Shown here: positions 44,546 to 53,859 of the stretch, piece by piece
Layout: every line of letters starts with the position of its first letter
Numbering within the stretch: the stretch's first letter is position 1
Assembly: GCF_002906575.1 (NCBI RefSeq)
Contig: NZ_CP026309.1
Span: 2,790,001 to 2,854,000 of the forward strand
Direction: 5' to 3'
DNA length: 64,000 nt
Source: Salinigranum rubrum
GTDB taxonomy: Archaea > Halobacteriota > Halobacteria > Halobacteriales > Haloferacaceae
Translations under genes and position numbers: made by a program
The notes under the pieces: generated by a model
The model's input: only the letters and a program-made list of their open reading frames with translations
What the model was told of the DNA's origin: nothing
Database searches by the model: none

Positions 44546-46576
44546 TCAGGCGCTCTCGGACCCCGTCTCGCTTGCGGTGTTCCCGTTCGCGTCCGTGGCC
44601 GTGAGTGTCACCTCGTACTCGCCGCCGGGCGTACACTGGGACGGACCCGTGTGGCTCCCGAAAGTGATCGTCTCCACGCCCGTGGCGGCGCTACCGGTCG
44701 CGCCGGGTGTGAGCGTCTGTACCCCACAGGTCCCGTTGACGTCCTCGACGATGATCTCCACACCGGCGAGGTCGCCGTCCCCGTCCGAGACGCCCCAGTC
44801 GACCGTCACGTCGTCTTTGTACTTCGTGTTCGGACCCGGCTGGGTGTCGTAGCGAGCGACGTCGACGGCGTCGATGTCGACCTCGGGTGACTCGTCACCG
44901 GGGACTGGTGTCGGCGTCGCCGTCGGCGCCGGTGTGGCGGTCGGTCCGGGTGTCGCGGTCGGGGCTGGTGTCGAGGTGGCGGTCGGAACAACCGTCGGCG
45001 TCGCACCCGCGGTGCCGCCGCCCTCGATGGCGATTTCGTTGACCGAGAGGTGCAGGTGCGTCAGGTCGGGTGCGAGCACCTCGTCGGCGGTGACGGTGAT
45101 GGTCAGGTCGGCGAGGTCGGCGTCGTAGTTCACCGTCGTCGACTGCCGCACCGCGGCCGGCCCGCCGACGATGGCGCCGTCGACGACGAAGTTACCCGTG
45201 CCGAGACAGGTGTCGGCGTAACTCCCATCGTCGAGTTGACACTGCGTCTGGGCGGTGGGCATCGCGTCGTTGACGCCGGGAGCGTCCGCGGCGCGCGGCG
45301 CGTAAATGACGCCCTCGAAGTACGACCCGCCGTTGACCATCGCCACCTGCATGTCCGACTCGCCGTAGACGATCAGTCGGTCGGCGTCGATGTCGTCGGG
45401 GTCGCCGGGGTCTCGCGGCGCGACGTAGACGTTCCCGCCCCGGACGGTGAGGTCGCCCGTCGTGAAGACCCGCAGGCGGCGGTTCGCGCCGGCGTTCACG
45501 ACGCGCAGTTCGCCGCCGTCGACGTCCACGTCGCCGTCGACGAGGAAGGTGACGTTCCCCCCGGAGAGGTCGACCGTCGTCGGCCCGCTCAACGAGAAGC
45601 CGTCGCTGTCGTAGTAGCGCCCGCTCGTGAGCGTCTGCCCCGCGGAGATGTCCTGTGCCGTCACGTCGGGGTCGCCGGGGGCGTCAGTGACCCGCTGCTG
45701 GATTGCCTCGTCGATGGCCGGCGTCGACAGCGACTGGTGGGCGGCCGTCTCGCCGGTGATGCTCCCCGCCTGCGCCACCGAGATCGACCCCTCCGCCGTG
45801 ACGGGGCCGTTGATCTCGGCGTTCCCGGTGGACACCTCGACGGCCCCGCCGTGCGCCTGAATCGCGTCCGGGAACGTCGTGTCGAACTCGAGGCGACCGA
45901 GTTCGACGGTGACCGTCTCCGTCCCGTGGTCGACCGAGACGTGGGCGTCGTCGACGCGGGTCTCGAAGTACTGCGCCCAGCCCACGTAGTACTCGCTCGT
46001 GATGGAGAGGACGATTACGTCGTTCCGGACGGTTCCGGGGCCGAGGTTCGGCTGCTGGGAGAGCCGCCGGACGACGAGTTCGTTTCCGGCATCGGTCCCG
46101 TCGGGCCTGACGACGACCAGCGGCATGGTCAACGTCCCGTCGCGGTAGTGTATCTCCGGCGGCGAGACCATCCGGCTCTCGCTCTCTGTGCCGCGCCAGA
46201 CGCCACCCCCCTGGTAGGCGACGACGGTGTCGCCGTGGCGGTAGACGACCGCACCGAGTGTCTGCGTGTGGATGGTCGGGCCGTCCTCGTAGGCGAGTCG
46301 CAACTCCCCGGTCGGCACCGTGCGGACAGCGCCGTCACGGACGCCGAGCCGAACCGTGCGTGCGTCCGACCGGCCGAGAGCCACCTCCGCGCCGACCGAG
46401 TCCAGCTGGGTGAACGCGTGCTGGACCTGCTTCCCGGACGCCTCGTCCTGGAGCGCGCCGAGCCCCTGCGCCCCCATCACGACGACGCCCGTCACGCTCA
46501 CCACGACGAGTCCGACGAGGAGGACGAACCCCAGGACGTCCGCCTGGGCCCGGTCGGCCGGCCGCGCTACGGACAC
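44546..46576 (-). CDS. Pilin-like secreted protein with polymer-type beta domain
   Basis: 676 residues. The N-terminus RAQADVLGFVLLVGLVVVSV resembles archaeal type IV pilin-type or DUF7289 signals: a short charged head followed by one long helix. A large beta-rich body follows, with a middle section of repeated strands (GELRVVNAGANRRLRVF, GDLTVRGGNVYV) like polymer-forming-cytoskeletal or adhesin solenoids. There is a Thr/Pro-rich linker near base 44900-45000 and a C-terminal Ig-like domain with two Cys (NGTCGVQ, PSQCTPG). Probably an extracellular, membrane-tethered structure protein. It is divergent from trpDFEG. Confidence 0.72.
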   Translation of the reverse strand: MSVARPADRAQADVLGFVLLVGLVVVSVTGVVVMGAQGLGALQDEASGKQVQHAFTQLDSVGAEVALGRSDARTVRLGVRDGAVRTVPTGELRLAYEDGPTIHTQTLGAVVYRHGDTVVAYQGGGVWRGTESESRMVSPPEIHYRDGTLTMPLVVVRPDGTDAGNELVVRRLSQQPNLGPGTVRNDVIVLSITSEYYVGWAQYFETRVDDAHVSVDHGTETVTVELGRLEFDTTFPDAIQAHGGAVEVSTGNAEINGPVTAEGSISVAQAGSITGETAAHQSLSTPAIDEAIQQRVTDAPGDPDVTAQDISAGQTLTSGRYYDSDGFSLSGPTTVDLSGGNVTFLVDGDVDVDGGELRVVNAGANRRLRVFTTGDLTVRGGNVYVAPRDPGDPDDIDADRLIVYGESDMQVAMVNGGSYFEGVIYAPRAADAPGVNDAMPTAQTQCQLDDGSYADTCLGTGNFVVDGAIVGGPAAVRQSTTVNYDADLADLTITVTADEVLAPDLTHLHLSVNEIAIEGGGTAGATPTVVPTATSTPAPTATPGPTATPAPTATPTPVPGDESPEVDIDAVDVARYDTQPGPNTKYKDDVTVDWGVSDGDGDLAGVEIIVEDVNGTCGVQTLTPGATGSAATGVETITFGSHTGPSQCTPGGEYEVTLTATDANGNTASETGSESA

Positions 46577-47098
46577 GCGTTACACCCCCCACCGGAGAGC
46601 GGGTACGGAAACGTTCGTGAGAGCGACGGTGACCTCCGACACATGCGTGGCGGTCACGGAGCGTCGTCATCAACGCTCTGCCCCCGCTATCAGAACTGAT
46701 TCCATTTTCACTACGTGGCTGGAGTGACGTTGGCCGGGTGCACCGGCCGAACCGCGTGGGACGCCGGCGAGCGGTAACGACGGTCGCCGGTCGTGGATCG
46801 CTCTGGAAGGCCGGGACACGAGGACCGAATCCGCCCTGTCCGGGCCAACCGGTGTGTTCTCCCCCCTCCCCCCTTTGGTCCCTCGAGACGGTGAGACCCG
46901 GGTCGAATCGCCGTCGACAGTCACCTTCCGGAGGGCCATCCGAAGAGACGCTACTGAGCCGAATAACTCTAATGCCGATACTCTTCGGTATCGAGCGGCG
47001 GGTGGTCGTCCATCCGCGAGCGGCCGGCGACCCGACAGTCTTAAGCAGATGTACTGATTTGTCCATCATAACCCGAATACATACATCGGTGACTACCA
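46577..47098. other. Divergent intergenic region before trpDFEG
   Basis: 522 bases; open frames on both strands are Arg/Pro-rich shadows. The last 60 bases before trpD are AT-richer (TTAAGCAGAT at 47041, AATACATACATC near 47077) and probably hold the trp promoter. No attenuator hairpin or leader peptide is recognised. Confidence 0.45.
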
Positions 47099-48124
47099 AT
47101 GCAGGAGTACATCAGACGCGTGACGGACGGAGAGGACCTCGGGGTCGAGGAGGCACGGGAGGCCGCGCGCCTCGTCTTCGAGGAGGCGACGGAGGCACAG
47201 ATCGGCGCGCTGCTGGCGGCGCTCCGAGCGAAGGGCGAGACCGAAACCGAGATCGCCGGGTTCGCACAGGGGATGCGCGACGCCGCGCGCACTATCGACC
47301 CCGACCGGCGTCCCCTCGTCGACACCTGCGGGACGGGCGGTGACGACTACAGCACCATCAACGTCTCGACGACGAGCGCCATCGTCGCCGCGGGCGCGGG
47401 CGTGGCCGTCGCCAAGCACGGCAACTACTCGGTCTCCTCGTCGTCGGGGAGCGCCGACGTCTTGGAGGTCGCCGGCGTCGACGTCGACGCCGAACCGCCG
47501 CTGGTGGAGGAGGCCATCGAACGCGACGGCATCGGCTTCATGCTCGCGCCGGTGTTCCACCCCGCGATGAAGGCCGTCATCGGCCCGCGGAAGGAACTGG
47601 GCATGCGGACGCTGTTCAACGTCCTCGGCCCGCTCACGAACCCCGCGGGCGCGGAGGCGCAGGTGCTCGGCGTCTACGACGAGGCGTTAGTGCCCGTCAT
47701 CGCCCGCGCGCTCGCGCACATGCCGGTCGAGCGGGCGCTCGTCGTCCACGGCGCGGGCATGGACGAGATCGGTCTCCACGGCGAGACATGCGTCGCCGAG
47801 GTGAGTGGCTCGGAGATCGAGGAGTACACCCTGGTCCCCGAGGACATCGGGCTGGAGTCGGCGCCCGTCGACGCCGTGTCGGGAGGAAGCCCAGAAGCAA
47901 ACGCCGCGGACCTCCGCGGCATCGTCGCCGGCAAGGTCGACGGGGCCAAGCGCGATATCATCCTCGCGAACGCGGGCGCGGCGGTGTACGTCGCCGGCCT
48001 CGCAGAATCCATCGAGGAGGGTGTCGAGGAGGCCCGCGCGTCCATCGAGGACGGCCACGCGGCGGCGAAACTCGACGACCTCTGTGTGCGGACCGACGAG
48101 GCCGAACCGGCCTCGGAGGCGTAG
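47099..48124 (+). CDS. trpD: Anthranilate phosphoribosyltransferase
   Basis: 341 residues, normal length. It joins anthranilate and PRPP in the second committed step of tryptophan synthesis. The PRPP-binding loop DTCGTGGDDYSTINVSTTSA and the following KHGNYSVSSSSGSADVLE are diagnostic, as is the FMLAPVFHPAMK anthranilate site. First gene of an operon with trpF, trpE and trpG on the same strand, a haloarchaeal arrangement. Confidence 0.95.
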   Translation: MQEYIRRVTDGEDLGVEEAREAARLVFEEATEAQIGALLAALRAKGETETEIAGFAQGMRDAARTIDPDRRPLVDTCGTGGDDYSTINVSTTSAIVAAGAGVAVAKHGNYSVSSSSGSADVLEVAGVDVDAEPPLVEEAIERDGIGFMLAPVFHPAMKAVIGPRKELGMRTLFNVLGPLTNPAGAEAQVLGVYDEALVPVIARALAHMPVERALVVHGAGMDEIGLHGETCVAEVSGSEIEEYTLVPEDIGLESAPVDAVSGGSPEANAADLRGIVAGKVDGAKRDIILANAGAAVYVAGLAESIEEGVEEARASIEDGHAAAKLDDLCVRTDEAEPASEA

Positions 48125-48130
48125 CGCCCG

Positions 48131-48793
48131 ATGACGCGCGTGAAAGTCTGCGGGGTGACCTCCGAAGACGACCTCGAAACGGTGGTCGGCGCCGGCGCGG
48201 ACGCGGTCGGATTCATCGCCGACGTGCCGGTGGAGACGCCGCGGGAGGTCGACTCCGGGACGGCCGCCGACCTCGTCGCCGCGGCCCCTCCGTTCGTGAC
48301 GACGACACTGGTCCTCATGCCCGAGTCGCCGAGCCACGCGGTCACGCTCGCGCGGACCATCCAGCCGGACGTCCTCCAGTTACACTGTGATTTCGACCGC
48401 GAGGAACTGCAGTTCGTCCGTGCGGAGTCGTCGACGAAGGTCGTCGTCACCGTCGACGCGAGCGAGGGCGACAGAGCGCGCGGCCTCGACGACGTCGTCG
48501 ACGCGCTGCTCGTCGACTCCACGACCGACGAGGGCGCGGGCGGGACGGGCGAGACCCACGACTGGGAGGCCACCCGCGCCCTCGCCGCCGACCTCGACTC
48601 GCCGGTCGTCCTCGCCGGCGGACTCACCCCGGAGAACGTCACCGAGGCCGTCCGAACGGCAGCGCCGTACGGCGTCGACGTCGCCAGCGGTGTCGAGTCC
48701 GAGGGCGGGACGAAGGACCCGGCCGCGGTCCGCCGGTTCGTCCGCGCGGTGCGGCGCGTCGACGCCGAGGACGAGAGCGAGGTGACCGCATGA
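48131..48793 (+). CDS. trpF: Phosphoribosylanthranilate isomerase
   Basis: 220 residues forming a TIM barrel. The N-terminus RVKVCGVTSEDDLE has the catalytic Cys in KVCG, and the phosphate-binding end reads VVLAGGLTPENV and GVDVASGVESEGGTKD. It converts PRA to CdRP in tryptophan synthesis. It starts six bases after trpD; its stop overlaps the trpE ATG in ATGA. Confidence 0.93.
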   Translation: MTRVKVCGVTSEDDLETVVGAGADAVGFIADVPVETPREVDSGTAADLVAAAPPFVTTTLVLMPESPSHAVTLARTIQPDVLQLHCDFDREELQFVRAESSTKVVVTVDASEGDRARGLDDVVDALLVDSTTDEGAGGTGETHDWEATRALAADLDSPVVLAGGLTPENVTEAVRTAAPYGVDVASGVESEGGTKDPAAVRRFVRAVRRVDAEDESEVTA

Positions 48794-50478
48794 GCGGCGT
48801 CTCGTTCGACCGCTCGGCCGACGAGTTCGCGGCGCTCCTCGACGGCCACGACGAGTCCGGTGAGGGACCGGTCGTCGCCCGTCTGGAGGCGACGCTCGAC
48901 GTCAGCGTCGAGCCCCTCGCCGCGTACACGGCGCTCTCGGGGGAGAGCGACTACGGCTTCCTCCTCGAATCCGCCGAGAAGACGCCGTCGTCGGACCCCG
49001 ACGGCGCGTTCGAACCCGACGGCGCGGGCGACCGCCACGCCCGCTACTCGTTCGTGGGCTACGACCCCGACGCGGTCGTCTCCGTCTGGCCCGACGGAAC
49101 AGAAGTCGAAGACCTCGGCGGGGCCGCCGCGAGGTACGTGACGCCGAACGGCGGCGACACGCTCGACTCCCTCCGGGAGGCACTCCCGGACCTCCCCCGC
49201 GTCGGCTTCCCCCCGCGCGAGCGCCAGCAACTCGACGGCGGTCTCGTGGGTTTTCTCGCCTACGACGCCGTCTACGACCTCTGGCTCGACGAGGTGGGAA
49301 TCGAGCGACCCGACCCCATCGTCCCGGACGCGCAGTTCGTCCTGACGACGCGGACGCTCGTCTTCGACCACGCCGCCGACACCGTCTCGCTCGTGTTCAC
49401 GCCCGTCGTGAGCGCCGAAGAGAGTGAGAGCGTCTACGCTGACCTCGTCGCCGAGGCCGAGTCGGTCGCCGAGGCGCTCGCCTCGGGCCGAGTGTCGGAA
49501 CCGGGCGGGTTCGTCCGTCACTCCGAGCGCACCGGCCCGCGCGAGGCGTACGAGGACGCCGTGCGCCGCGCGAAGGAGCACGTCCTCGACGGCGACATCT
49601 ACCAGGGTGTCATCTCCCGCAAGCGCGAACTCCACGGCGAGGTCGACCCGCGCGGCTTCTACCGGGCGCTCCGCGAGGTGAACCCCTCGCCGTACATGTA
49701 CCTGCTCCGACACGGGGACCGCTCCATCGTCGGCGCCTCGCCCGAGACGCTCGTCTCCGTGCAGGGGCAGAAAATCGTCTCGAACCCCATCGCGGGCACC
49801 TGTTCACGGGGCAGTTCGCCCGTCGAGGACCGCCGTCTGGCGGGCGAGATGCTCGCCGACGGCAAGGAGCGCGCCGAGCACACGATGCTGGTCGACCTCG
49901 CGCGCAACGACGTCCGCAGGGTGTCCGAGCCGGGGTCGGTGAGAGTCGAGGAGTTCATGAGCGTCCTCAAGTACTCGCACGTCCAGCACATCGAGTCGAC
50001 CGTGACCGGGACGCTCGCGAGCGAGAGAGACGCGTTCGACGCCACCCGGGCGGCGTTCCCCGCGGGGACGCTCACGGGCGCGCCGAAGGTCCGCGCGATG
50101 GAGATCATCGACGCCCTCGAACGCGAACCGCGCGGGGTGTACGGCGGCGGCGTCGGCTACTACTCGTGGGCCGGCGACGCCGACTTCGCCATCGTCATCC
50201 GAACGGCGACCATCGAACACGGCGTCCCGGTCGACGGGACCGACGGGACCGACGGGACGGAGGACGTCGTCACCGTGCAGGCCGGCGCCGGCATCGTCGC
50301 CGATTCGGTCCCCGAGAGCGAGTACGAGGAGACCGAACAGAAGATGGGTGGCGTGCTCGCGGCGCTCGAAGCCATCGAAGTCGACCCCGGCTCTGATTCC
50401 AACGGCGACGCCGGGGTCGACACCGACGAGTCGTCCACGGAGCACGAGCACGGGCAGGAACAGGAGGTGTCGCGATGA
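48790..50478 (+). CDS. trpE: Anthranilate synthase component I
   Basis: 562 residues. The C-terminal chorismate-binding domain carries YQGVISRKRELHGEVDPRGF, GASPETLVSVQGQKIVSNPI and AGTCSRG, and ends with FPAGTLTGAPKVRAMEIIDA, all hallmarks of TrpE/PabB. It forms anthranilate with ammonia delivered by TrpG. Feedback inhibition by tryptophan is expected, but no distinct residue was checked. The tail after about 530 is acidic and repetitive (GTDGTDGTED). Stop and trpG start overlap in ATGA. Confidence 0.93.
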   Translation: MSGVSFDRSADEFAALLDGHDESGEGPVVARLEATLDVSVEPLAAYTALSGESDYGFLLESAEKTPSSDPDGAFEPDGAGDRHARYSFVGYDPDAVVSVWPDGTEVEDLGGAAARYVTPNGGDTLDSLREALPDLPRVGFPPRERQQLDGGLVGFLAYDAVYDLWLDEVGIERPDPIVPDAQFVLTTRTLVFDHAADTVSLVFTPVVSAEESESVYADLVAEAESVAEALASGRVSEPGGFVRHSERTGPREAYEDAVRRAKEHVLDGDIYQGVISRKRELHGEVDPRGFYRALREVNPSPYMYLLRHGDRSIVGASPETLVSVQGQKIVSNPIAGTCSRGSSPVEDRRLAGEMLADGKERAEHTMLVDLARNDVRRVSEPGSVRVEEFMSVLKYSHVQHIESTVTGTLASERDAFDATRAAFPAGTLTGAPKVRAMEIIDALEREPRGVYGGGVGYYSWAGDADFAIVIRTATIEHGVPVDGTDGTDGTEDVVTVQAGAGIVADSVPESEYEETEQKMGGVLAALEAIEVDPGSDSNGDAGVDTDESSTEHEHGQEQEVSR

Positions 50479-51152
50479 GTTCCGCCCACCCGGCCGAGAC
50501 GCGCCTCGACCGCCTGCGCGAGGCGGGCGCACACGTCGAACCCGGCGCAGGGGGGGAGACGCTCGTCGTCGTCGACAACTTCGACTCGTTCACGTACAAC
50601 CTCGTGGAGTACTTCTCCGAGCAGGAGCCGAGACCCGAACTCGTCGTCTTCAAGAACACGGCGTCGCTTTCCGACATCGAACTGGCCGACCCCGACGCGC
50701 TCGTCATCAGCCCCGGTCCGGGCCACCCGAAGAACGACCGCGACGTCGGCGTGACGAACGAGGTCCTCCGCGAACTCTCGCCGACGGTGCCGACCCTGGG
50801 CGTCTGTCTCGGTCTCGAAGCCGCCGTTCACGCCTACGGAGGGACCGTCGGACACGCCCCCGAACCCATCCACGGCAAGGCGTTCCCCGTCGACCACGAC
50901 GGGGAAGGGGTGTTCGCGGGGCTGGAGCAGGGCTTCCGCGCCGGTCGCTACCACTCGCTCATCGCGAGCGAGGTTCCCGACTGCTTCGTCGTGTCGGCGA
51001 CGACCGACCACGACGGGGAAGAACTCGTCATGGGTATCAGACACCGCGAGTACCCCATCGAATGCGTGCAGTTCCACCCCGAGTCCGTCCTCACAGCAGT
51101 CGGACACGACGTCGTCCGGAACTTCCTCGCCAGCGTCGGCGTCGAGAAGTGA
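50475..51152 (+). CDS. trpG: Anthranilate synthase component II (glutaminase)
   Basis: 225 residues, class I glutamine amidotransferase. VVDNFDSFTYNLVEYF opens the fold, and LVISPGPGHPKNDRDVG forms the oxyanion loop. VCLGLEA carries the nucleophile Cys, and the His/Glu pair is in FHPESV. It supplies ammonia to TrpE. A seven-G run in this gene (50550-50556) is intact, which matters for judging the frameshifts elsewhere. Last gene of trpDFEG. Confidence 0.93.
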   Translation: MSSAHPAETRLDRLREAGAHVEPGAGGETLVVVDNFDSFTYNLVEYFSEQEPRPELVVFKNTASLSDIELADPDALVISPGPGHPKNDRDVGVTNEVLRELSPTVPTLGVCLGLEAAVHAYGGTVGHAPEPIHGKAFPVDHDGEGVFAGLEQGFRAGRYHSLIASEVPDCFVVSATTDHDGEELVMGIRHREYPIECVQFHPESVLTAVGHDVVRNFLASVGVEK

Positions 51153-51195
51153 CTGCGAAGGGGTCGCTGCGGCCGCGACGGGACGTTCTCAGGGC

Positions 51196-51399
51196 TCAGA
51201 GCAGGCCGGGGAGGAACATCGACACCAAGATGACGAGACCGATGATGACGGCGGCGATGGTGACCAGTCGCCACGCGACTTTGAGGACGATACGACCGAC
51301 GAGGACGACGAGGCCGATGGCGACGACCAACACCAGGAGTTGGACGAGCGGATTGCCGGACGCGAGGCCGAACTGGAGCACGGTCGAAGCGAGGTCCAT
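51196..51399 (-). CDS. Small two-helix membrane protein
   Basis: 67 residues from the ATG at 51399 (51405 also possible). Two hydrophobic helices, LVQLLVLVVAIGLVVLVGRIV and LVTIAAVIIGLVILVSMFL, lie with little loop between. No family is recognised; similar short membrane proteins occur widely in haloarchaea. It is convergent with trpG and divergent from the TrkA-C gene. Confidence 0.6.
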   Translation of the reverse strand: MDLASTVLQFGLASGNPLVQLLVLVVAIGLVVLVGRIVLKVAWRLVTIAAVIIGLVILVSMFLPGLL

Positions 51400-51486
51400 A
51401 CGCACCTCTCACCCATCGGCGGCATAAGCTTGGGGAGCTTTCGACAGTCGATATCGAGCGCACGGAGTCCACCCGCTCGTGCTCCG

Positions 51487-51963
51487 GTGTACCACGTAAG
51501 AGAGACGCAGATACCGGGCGCGGGAGATCGGTTCGTTGTCACCTTCGATGACGACCGCCAGCTGACGATCATCATCCGCAACGAGGGGGAGCGACAGGTG
51601 AGATGGCGGTCGGAGGCCGATGCGAACAGCGAGTTGCTCTTCGAACTGAGTGAGCGGGAAGCCAGGCGGTTGGCGGAGATATTCGACGGCAGTTATTTCG
51701 AGTCCGTCGACACCGACCTCGAGAACGCACTTGAGGACGCGGATATCGAGTGGGTCGAAGTCGACGACGAGGCGCCGGTGGTCGGCCAGACACTCCGTGA
51801 GAGCGGGATCCGGACCCGGACGGGCGTGTCGGTGATCGCGGTTCAACGGAGTGACCGCACGCACTCCAACCCCGATTCCTCGTTCAGGATCGAGGCCGGG
51901 GACGTCCTCGTCGTCGTCGGCTCGAAGGCCGAACACGAGGCGTTCGAAGCGTTCCTGAGCTAA
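51487..51963 (+). CDS. KhtT-like TrkA-C regulatory subunit, apparently orphan
   Basis: 158 residues from the GTG at 51487 (MYHVRETQIPGAGDRFVV). The N-terminal half matches KhtT/YhaT-type regulators of K+/H+ antiporters (FDDDRQLTIIIRNEGERQV, LFELSEREARRLAEIF), and the C-terminal half is a TrkA-C (RCK_C) domain (EDADIEWVEVDDEAPVVG, FRIEAGDVLVVVGS). Such subunits normally sit next to the antiporter gene (KhtU/CPA2). None is present here; the following 650 bases are non-coding and AT-richer. Either it regulates a distant transporter or the partner gene was lost. Confidence 0.8.
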   Translation: MYHVRETQIPGAGDRFVVTFDDDRQLTIIIRNEGERQVRWRSEADANSELLFELSEREARRLAEIFDGSYFESVDTDLENALEDADIEWVEVDDEAPVVGQTLRESGIRTRTGVSVIAVQRSDRTHSNPDSSFRIEAGDVLVVVGSKAEHEAFEAFLS

Positions 51964-52610
51964 TTGAGGAGGCACCGAAACTAACGCTCCACGATCACTC
52001 GCCGAATGTGTTGTTCGACACTGTGACGGTCGCTTCACTCGCAGGGTGCAGCGCCACCCAACGGTTGACTCGACGAATGTTTCCGAGCCTCCGGTCCTTC
52101 CGTTTCACAGCAGTTCCCAGCACACTTTGATTCGCTGGCGTTGACGTCAGTTGCCAATGCAGGTTTAGTGCGTGTATAGCGGGGTCGTTACAGATTAATA
52201 GGGTACCAACCAGCGAGGGAGGTGCCTTAGGAGTAATCGGCGCTATTGGAGAGCCGATTGTGATTCTCGTATTAGGCTGGCAGCTTCATCAGTCATCTGA
52301 CTGATGTACTCGCAACCCCACCGGTCAGTTGTTTCATAACCAAAAACATGAAACGAACAGCGTTCGCGTGGTGTACTTACTCTCTGTATCGGTCACAGCA
52401 CTCCTGACAGAGGGCGAGTATTTTGGTGAGGACGTTGCTGCATACACGGCGCGAATGCAGCACGAGAGGTCGTTATTCCAGGACGTGTTCGGAGCGGTCG
52501 GGAAAAGCGAAGGCATTACCGAAGACGTGATTCCATCTCCAATCCTCTGTGAATGCCCACGCGCCCACATTCGGAATATGGTTATCGACACGCGATGTCT
52601 TTCTTGAATC
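51964..52610. other. AT-richer non-coding segment, probable decayed DNA
   Basis: 647 bases with clearly lower GC than the flanks. A short plus-strand frame at about 52203-52303 reads like the end of a membrane protein (GVIGAIGEPIVILVLGWQL) but lacks a start. A second frame (52329-52607) has poor codon use. Together they look like remnants of lost genes or acquired DNA. No transposase motif or terminal repeats were seen. Confidence 0.5.
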
Positions 52611-53195
52611 ATGAACCCGATATTCTTCGAATCTCGCAACGAGTTCCGCACCTGGTTGGAAGAGCACCACGACACGGCCGAGGAGCTATGGGTCGGTTAC
52701 TACAAAGTCGACGCCGAGCGATCCGGTATCGGCTACGGCGAGTCGGTCGAGGAAGCGCTCTGCTTCGGGTGGGTCGACGGCCTGATCAAGGGCATCGACG
52801 ACGAGACGTACACGCGTCGCTTCACGCCCAGGAGACCCGACAGCAAGTGGTCCAAGGCGAACAAGGAGCGGGTCGAAGCGATGATCGAGGTGGGGAAGAT
52901 GACCCGGGCCGGGATGGAACTCGTCGAAGCGGCGAAGGAGTCGGGAGAGTGGGCGGATGCCTATCGACTCGCCGACGACCACGAGATCCCGGCCGAACTC
53001 GAGGCGGCGCTACGTGAGAACGAGACTGCCTGGGAGAACTTCCAGAACTTCTCGAACACTGACCAGCACGCGTTCATCGCGGCCGTCGAGGAGGCAAAGA
53101 CGGACGAGACAAAGCAAAAGCGCATCGAACGAACGGTTGGCCTTGCGGCGCAAGACCTTCGAGCATACGACGAGAACAACAAGCGGCGGCTGTAA
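52611..53195 (+). CDS. YdeI/OmpD-associated family protein
   Basis: 194 residues. The N-terminus FFESRNEFRTWLEEHHDTAE, then ELWVGYYKV and EEALCFGWVDGLIKGIDDET followed by RFTPRRPDSKWSK, is the signature of the YdeI family; the C-terminal part is helical with WENFQNFS. Members are soluble proteins of unresolved function, some linked with bacteriocin or stress tolerance. The gene follows an AT-rich segment, and the family is common in bacteria, so acquisition by transfer is possible. Confidence 0.85.
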   Translation: MNPIFFESRNEFRTWLEEHHDTAEELWVGYYKVDAERSGIGYGESVEEALCFGWVDGLIKGIDDETYTRRFTPRRPDSKWSKANKERVEAMIEVGKMTRAGMELVEAAKESGEWADAYRLADDHEIPAELEAALRENETAWENFQNFSNTDQHAFIAAVEEAKTDETKQKRIERTVGLAAQDLRAYDENNKRRL

Positions 53196-53355
53196 TGTGG
53201 CCTCGGTAGAGGCAACCAGCCCCGAAGAAATCTCCGTTTCTCGTAAGACAGTGGAGACCCGGCACACGTCACCTGCTGATTAAGAATCAGCAACCTTTGC
53301 GAATCGGTGCAGAATCGCGTGACTGCGAGGAGGTGACCTACTTGAGAATGAGTGG

Positions 53356-53360
53356 AAAAA
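53356..53360 (-). terminator. T-run after tRNA-Val(CAC)
   Basis: Five T on the minus strand start four bases past the tRNA 3' end. Confidence 0.4.
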
Positions 53361-53363
53361 TTA

Positions 53364-53438
53364 TGGGTTGGGGCGGATTCGAACCGCCGGCCTGCTCCGT
53401 GTGAAGGAGCCGTCATAACCGGGCTAGACCACCAACCC
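53364..53438 (-). tRNA. tRNA-Val (CAC)
   Basis: 75 bases, minus strand, GGGTTGG acceptor with CCAACCC and discriminator A. The anticodon stem GCTCC/GGAGC encloses TTCACAC, giving anticodon CAC. The T arm reads GGCGGTTCGAATCCGCC. CCA is not encoded. Acceptor and D arm are nearly the same as tRNA-Val(GAC) 9 kb to the left. Confidence 0.93.
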
Positions 53439-53465
53439 GCGCACCCATCGGTATCCGGGCGCGAG

Positions 53466-53474
53466 ACTTAAGGG
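53466..53474 (-). promoter_or_regulatory. TATA-like box for tRNA-Val(CAC)
   Basis: CCCTTAAGT on the minus strand lies about 28-36 bases upstream of the tRNA 5' end. A related TTAAGGGTT string precedes the other tRNA-Val. Confidence 0.45.
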
Positions 53475-53478
53475 TTAC

Positions 53479-53730
53479 TTACTCCGCCGGGGGCCGGCCG
53501 CGGTACTGGTCGATGCGCTCGCGGGCCTTCCGCACCGGTTCGGTATCGACCCTCTCGAACTCGGTCTTCACGCGGTCCAGTCGCGTCCGAGGTTCGTCCT
53601 CGTCTTCTTCCCACCCGAACCGCTCCCGTGCGGCCGCTTCGAGCGGTGCCAGTTCCTCTTCCAGCCCGATGCGGAGGTGGTCGACGGCTCGACCCAGGTA
53701 GTACCACGCGTCCTCGAAGTGCTTGTTCAT
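53479..53730 (-). CDS. Small conserved-looking acidic helical protein
   Basis: 83 residues from the ATG at 53730 (MNKHFEDAWYYLGRAVDHLR). Almost entirely helical and charged, with segments like EEELAPLEAAARERFGWEED. It resembles short haloarchaeal proteins of unknown function (DUF7553-like), but I cannot confirm the family. The tRNA-Val lies just downstream on the same strand. Confidence 0.6.
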   Translation of the reverse strand: MNKHFEDAWYYLGRAVDHLRIGLEEELAPLEAAARERFGWEEDEDEPRTRLDRVKTEFERVDTEPVRKARERIDQYRGRPPAE

Positions 53731-53859
53731 ATCTGCCCTTACGTAGGCAACAGATATGAGTATTGTGGGGCGTTCACGGAGTGTGACTACATCCCGGAGC
53801 AATCCGCTGATATCACGCCTCACGGCCGATTTATCCCCAGAGAGAGCCTCCTCTCACCC

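Noticed and set aside
44900-45000. Thr/Pro-coding repeats as a possible CRISPR or tandem array
   Set aside because: They are coding linkers within the pilin-like gene, without spacers or repeat regularity.
47674-49713. A 679-codon minus-strand frame opposite trpD, trpF and trpE
   Set aside because: It spans three confirmed genes of an intact operon and has Ser/Thr/Arg bias typical of antisense frames.
52329-52607. A 92-codon frame in the AT-richer segment
   Set aside because: Codon use differs from all neighbours, no domain is recognised, and a similar frame exists on the other strand. I treat it as decayed DNA.
51964-52610. Insertion sequence remnant
   Set aside because: No inverted terminal repeats, target duplication or transposase motif could be found by eye.
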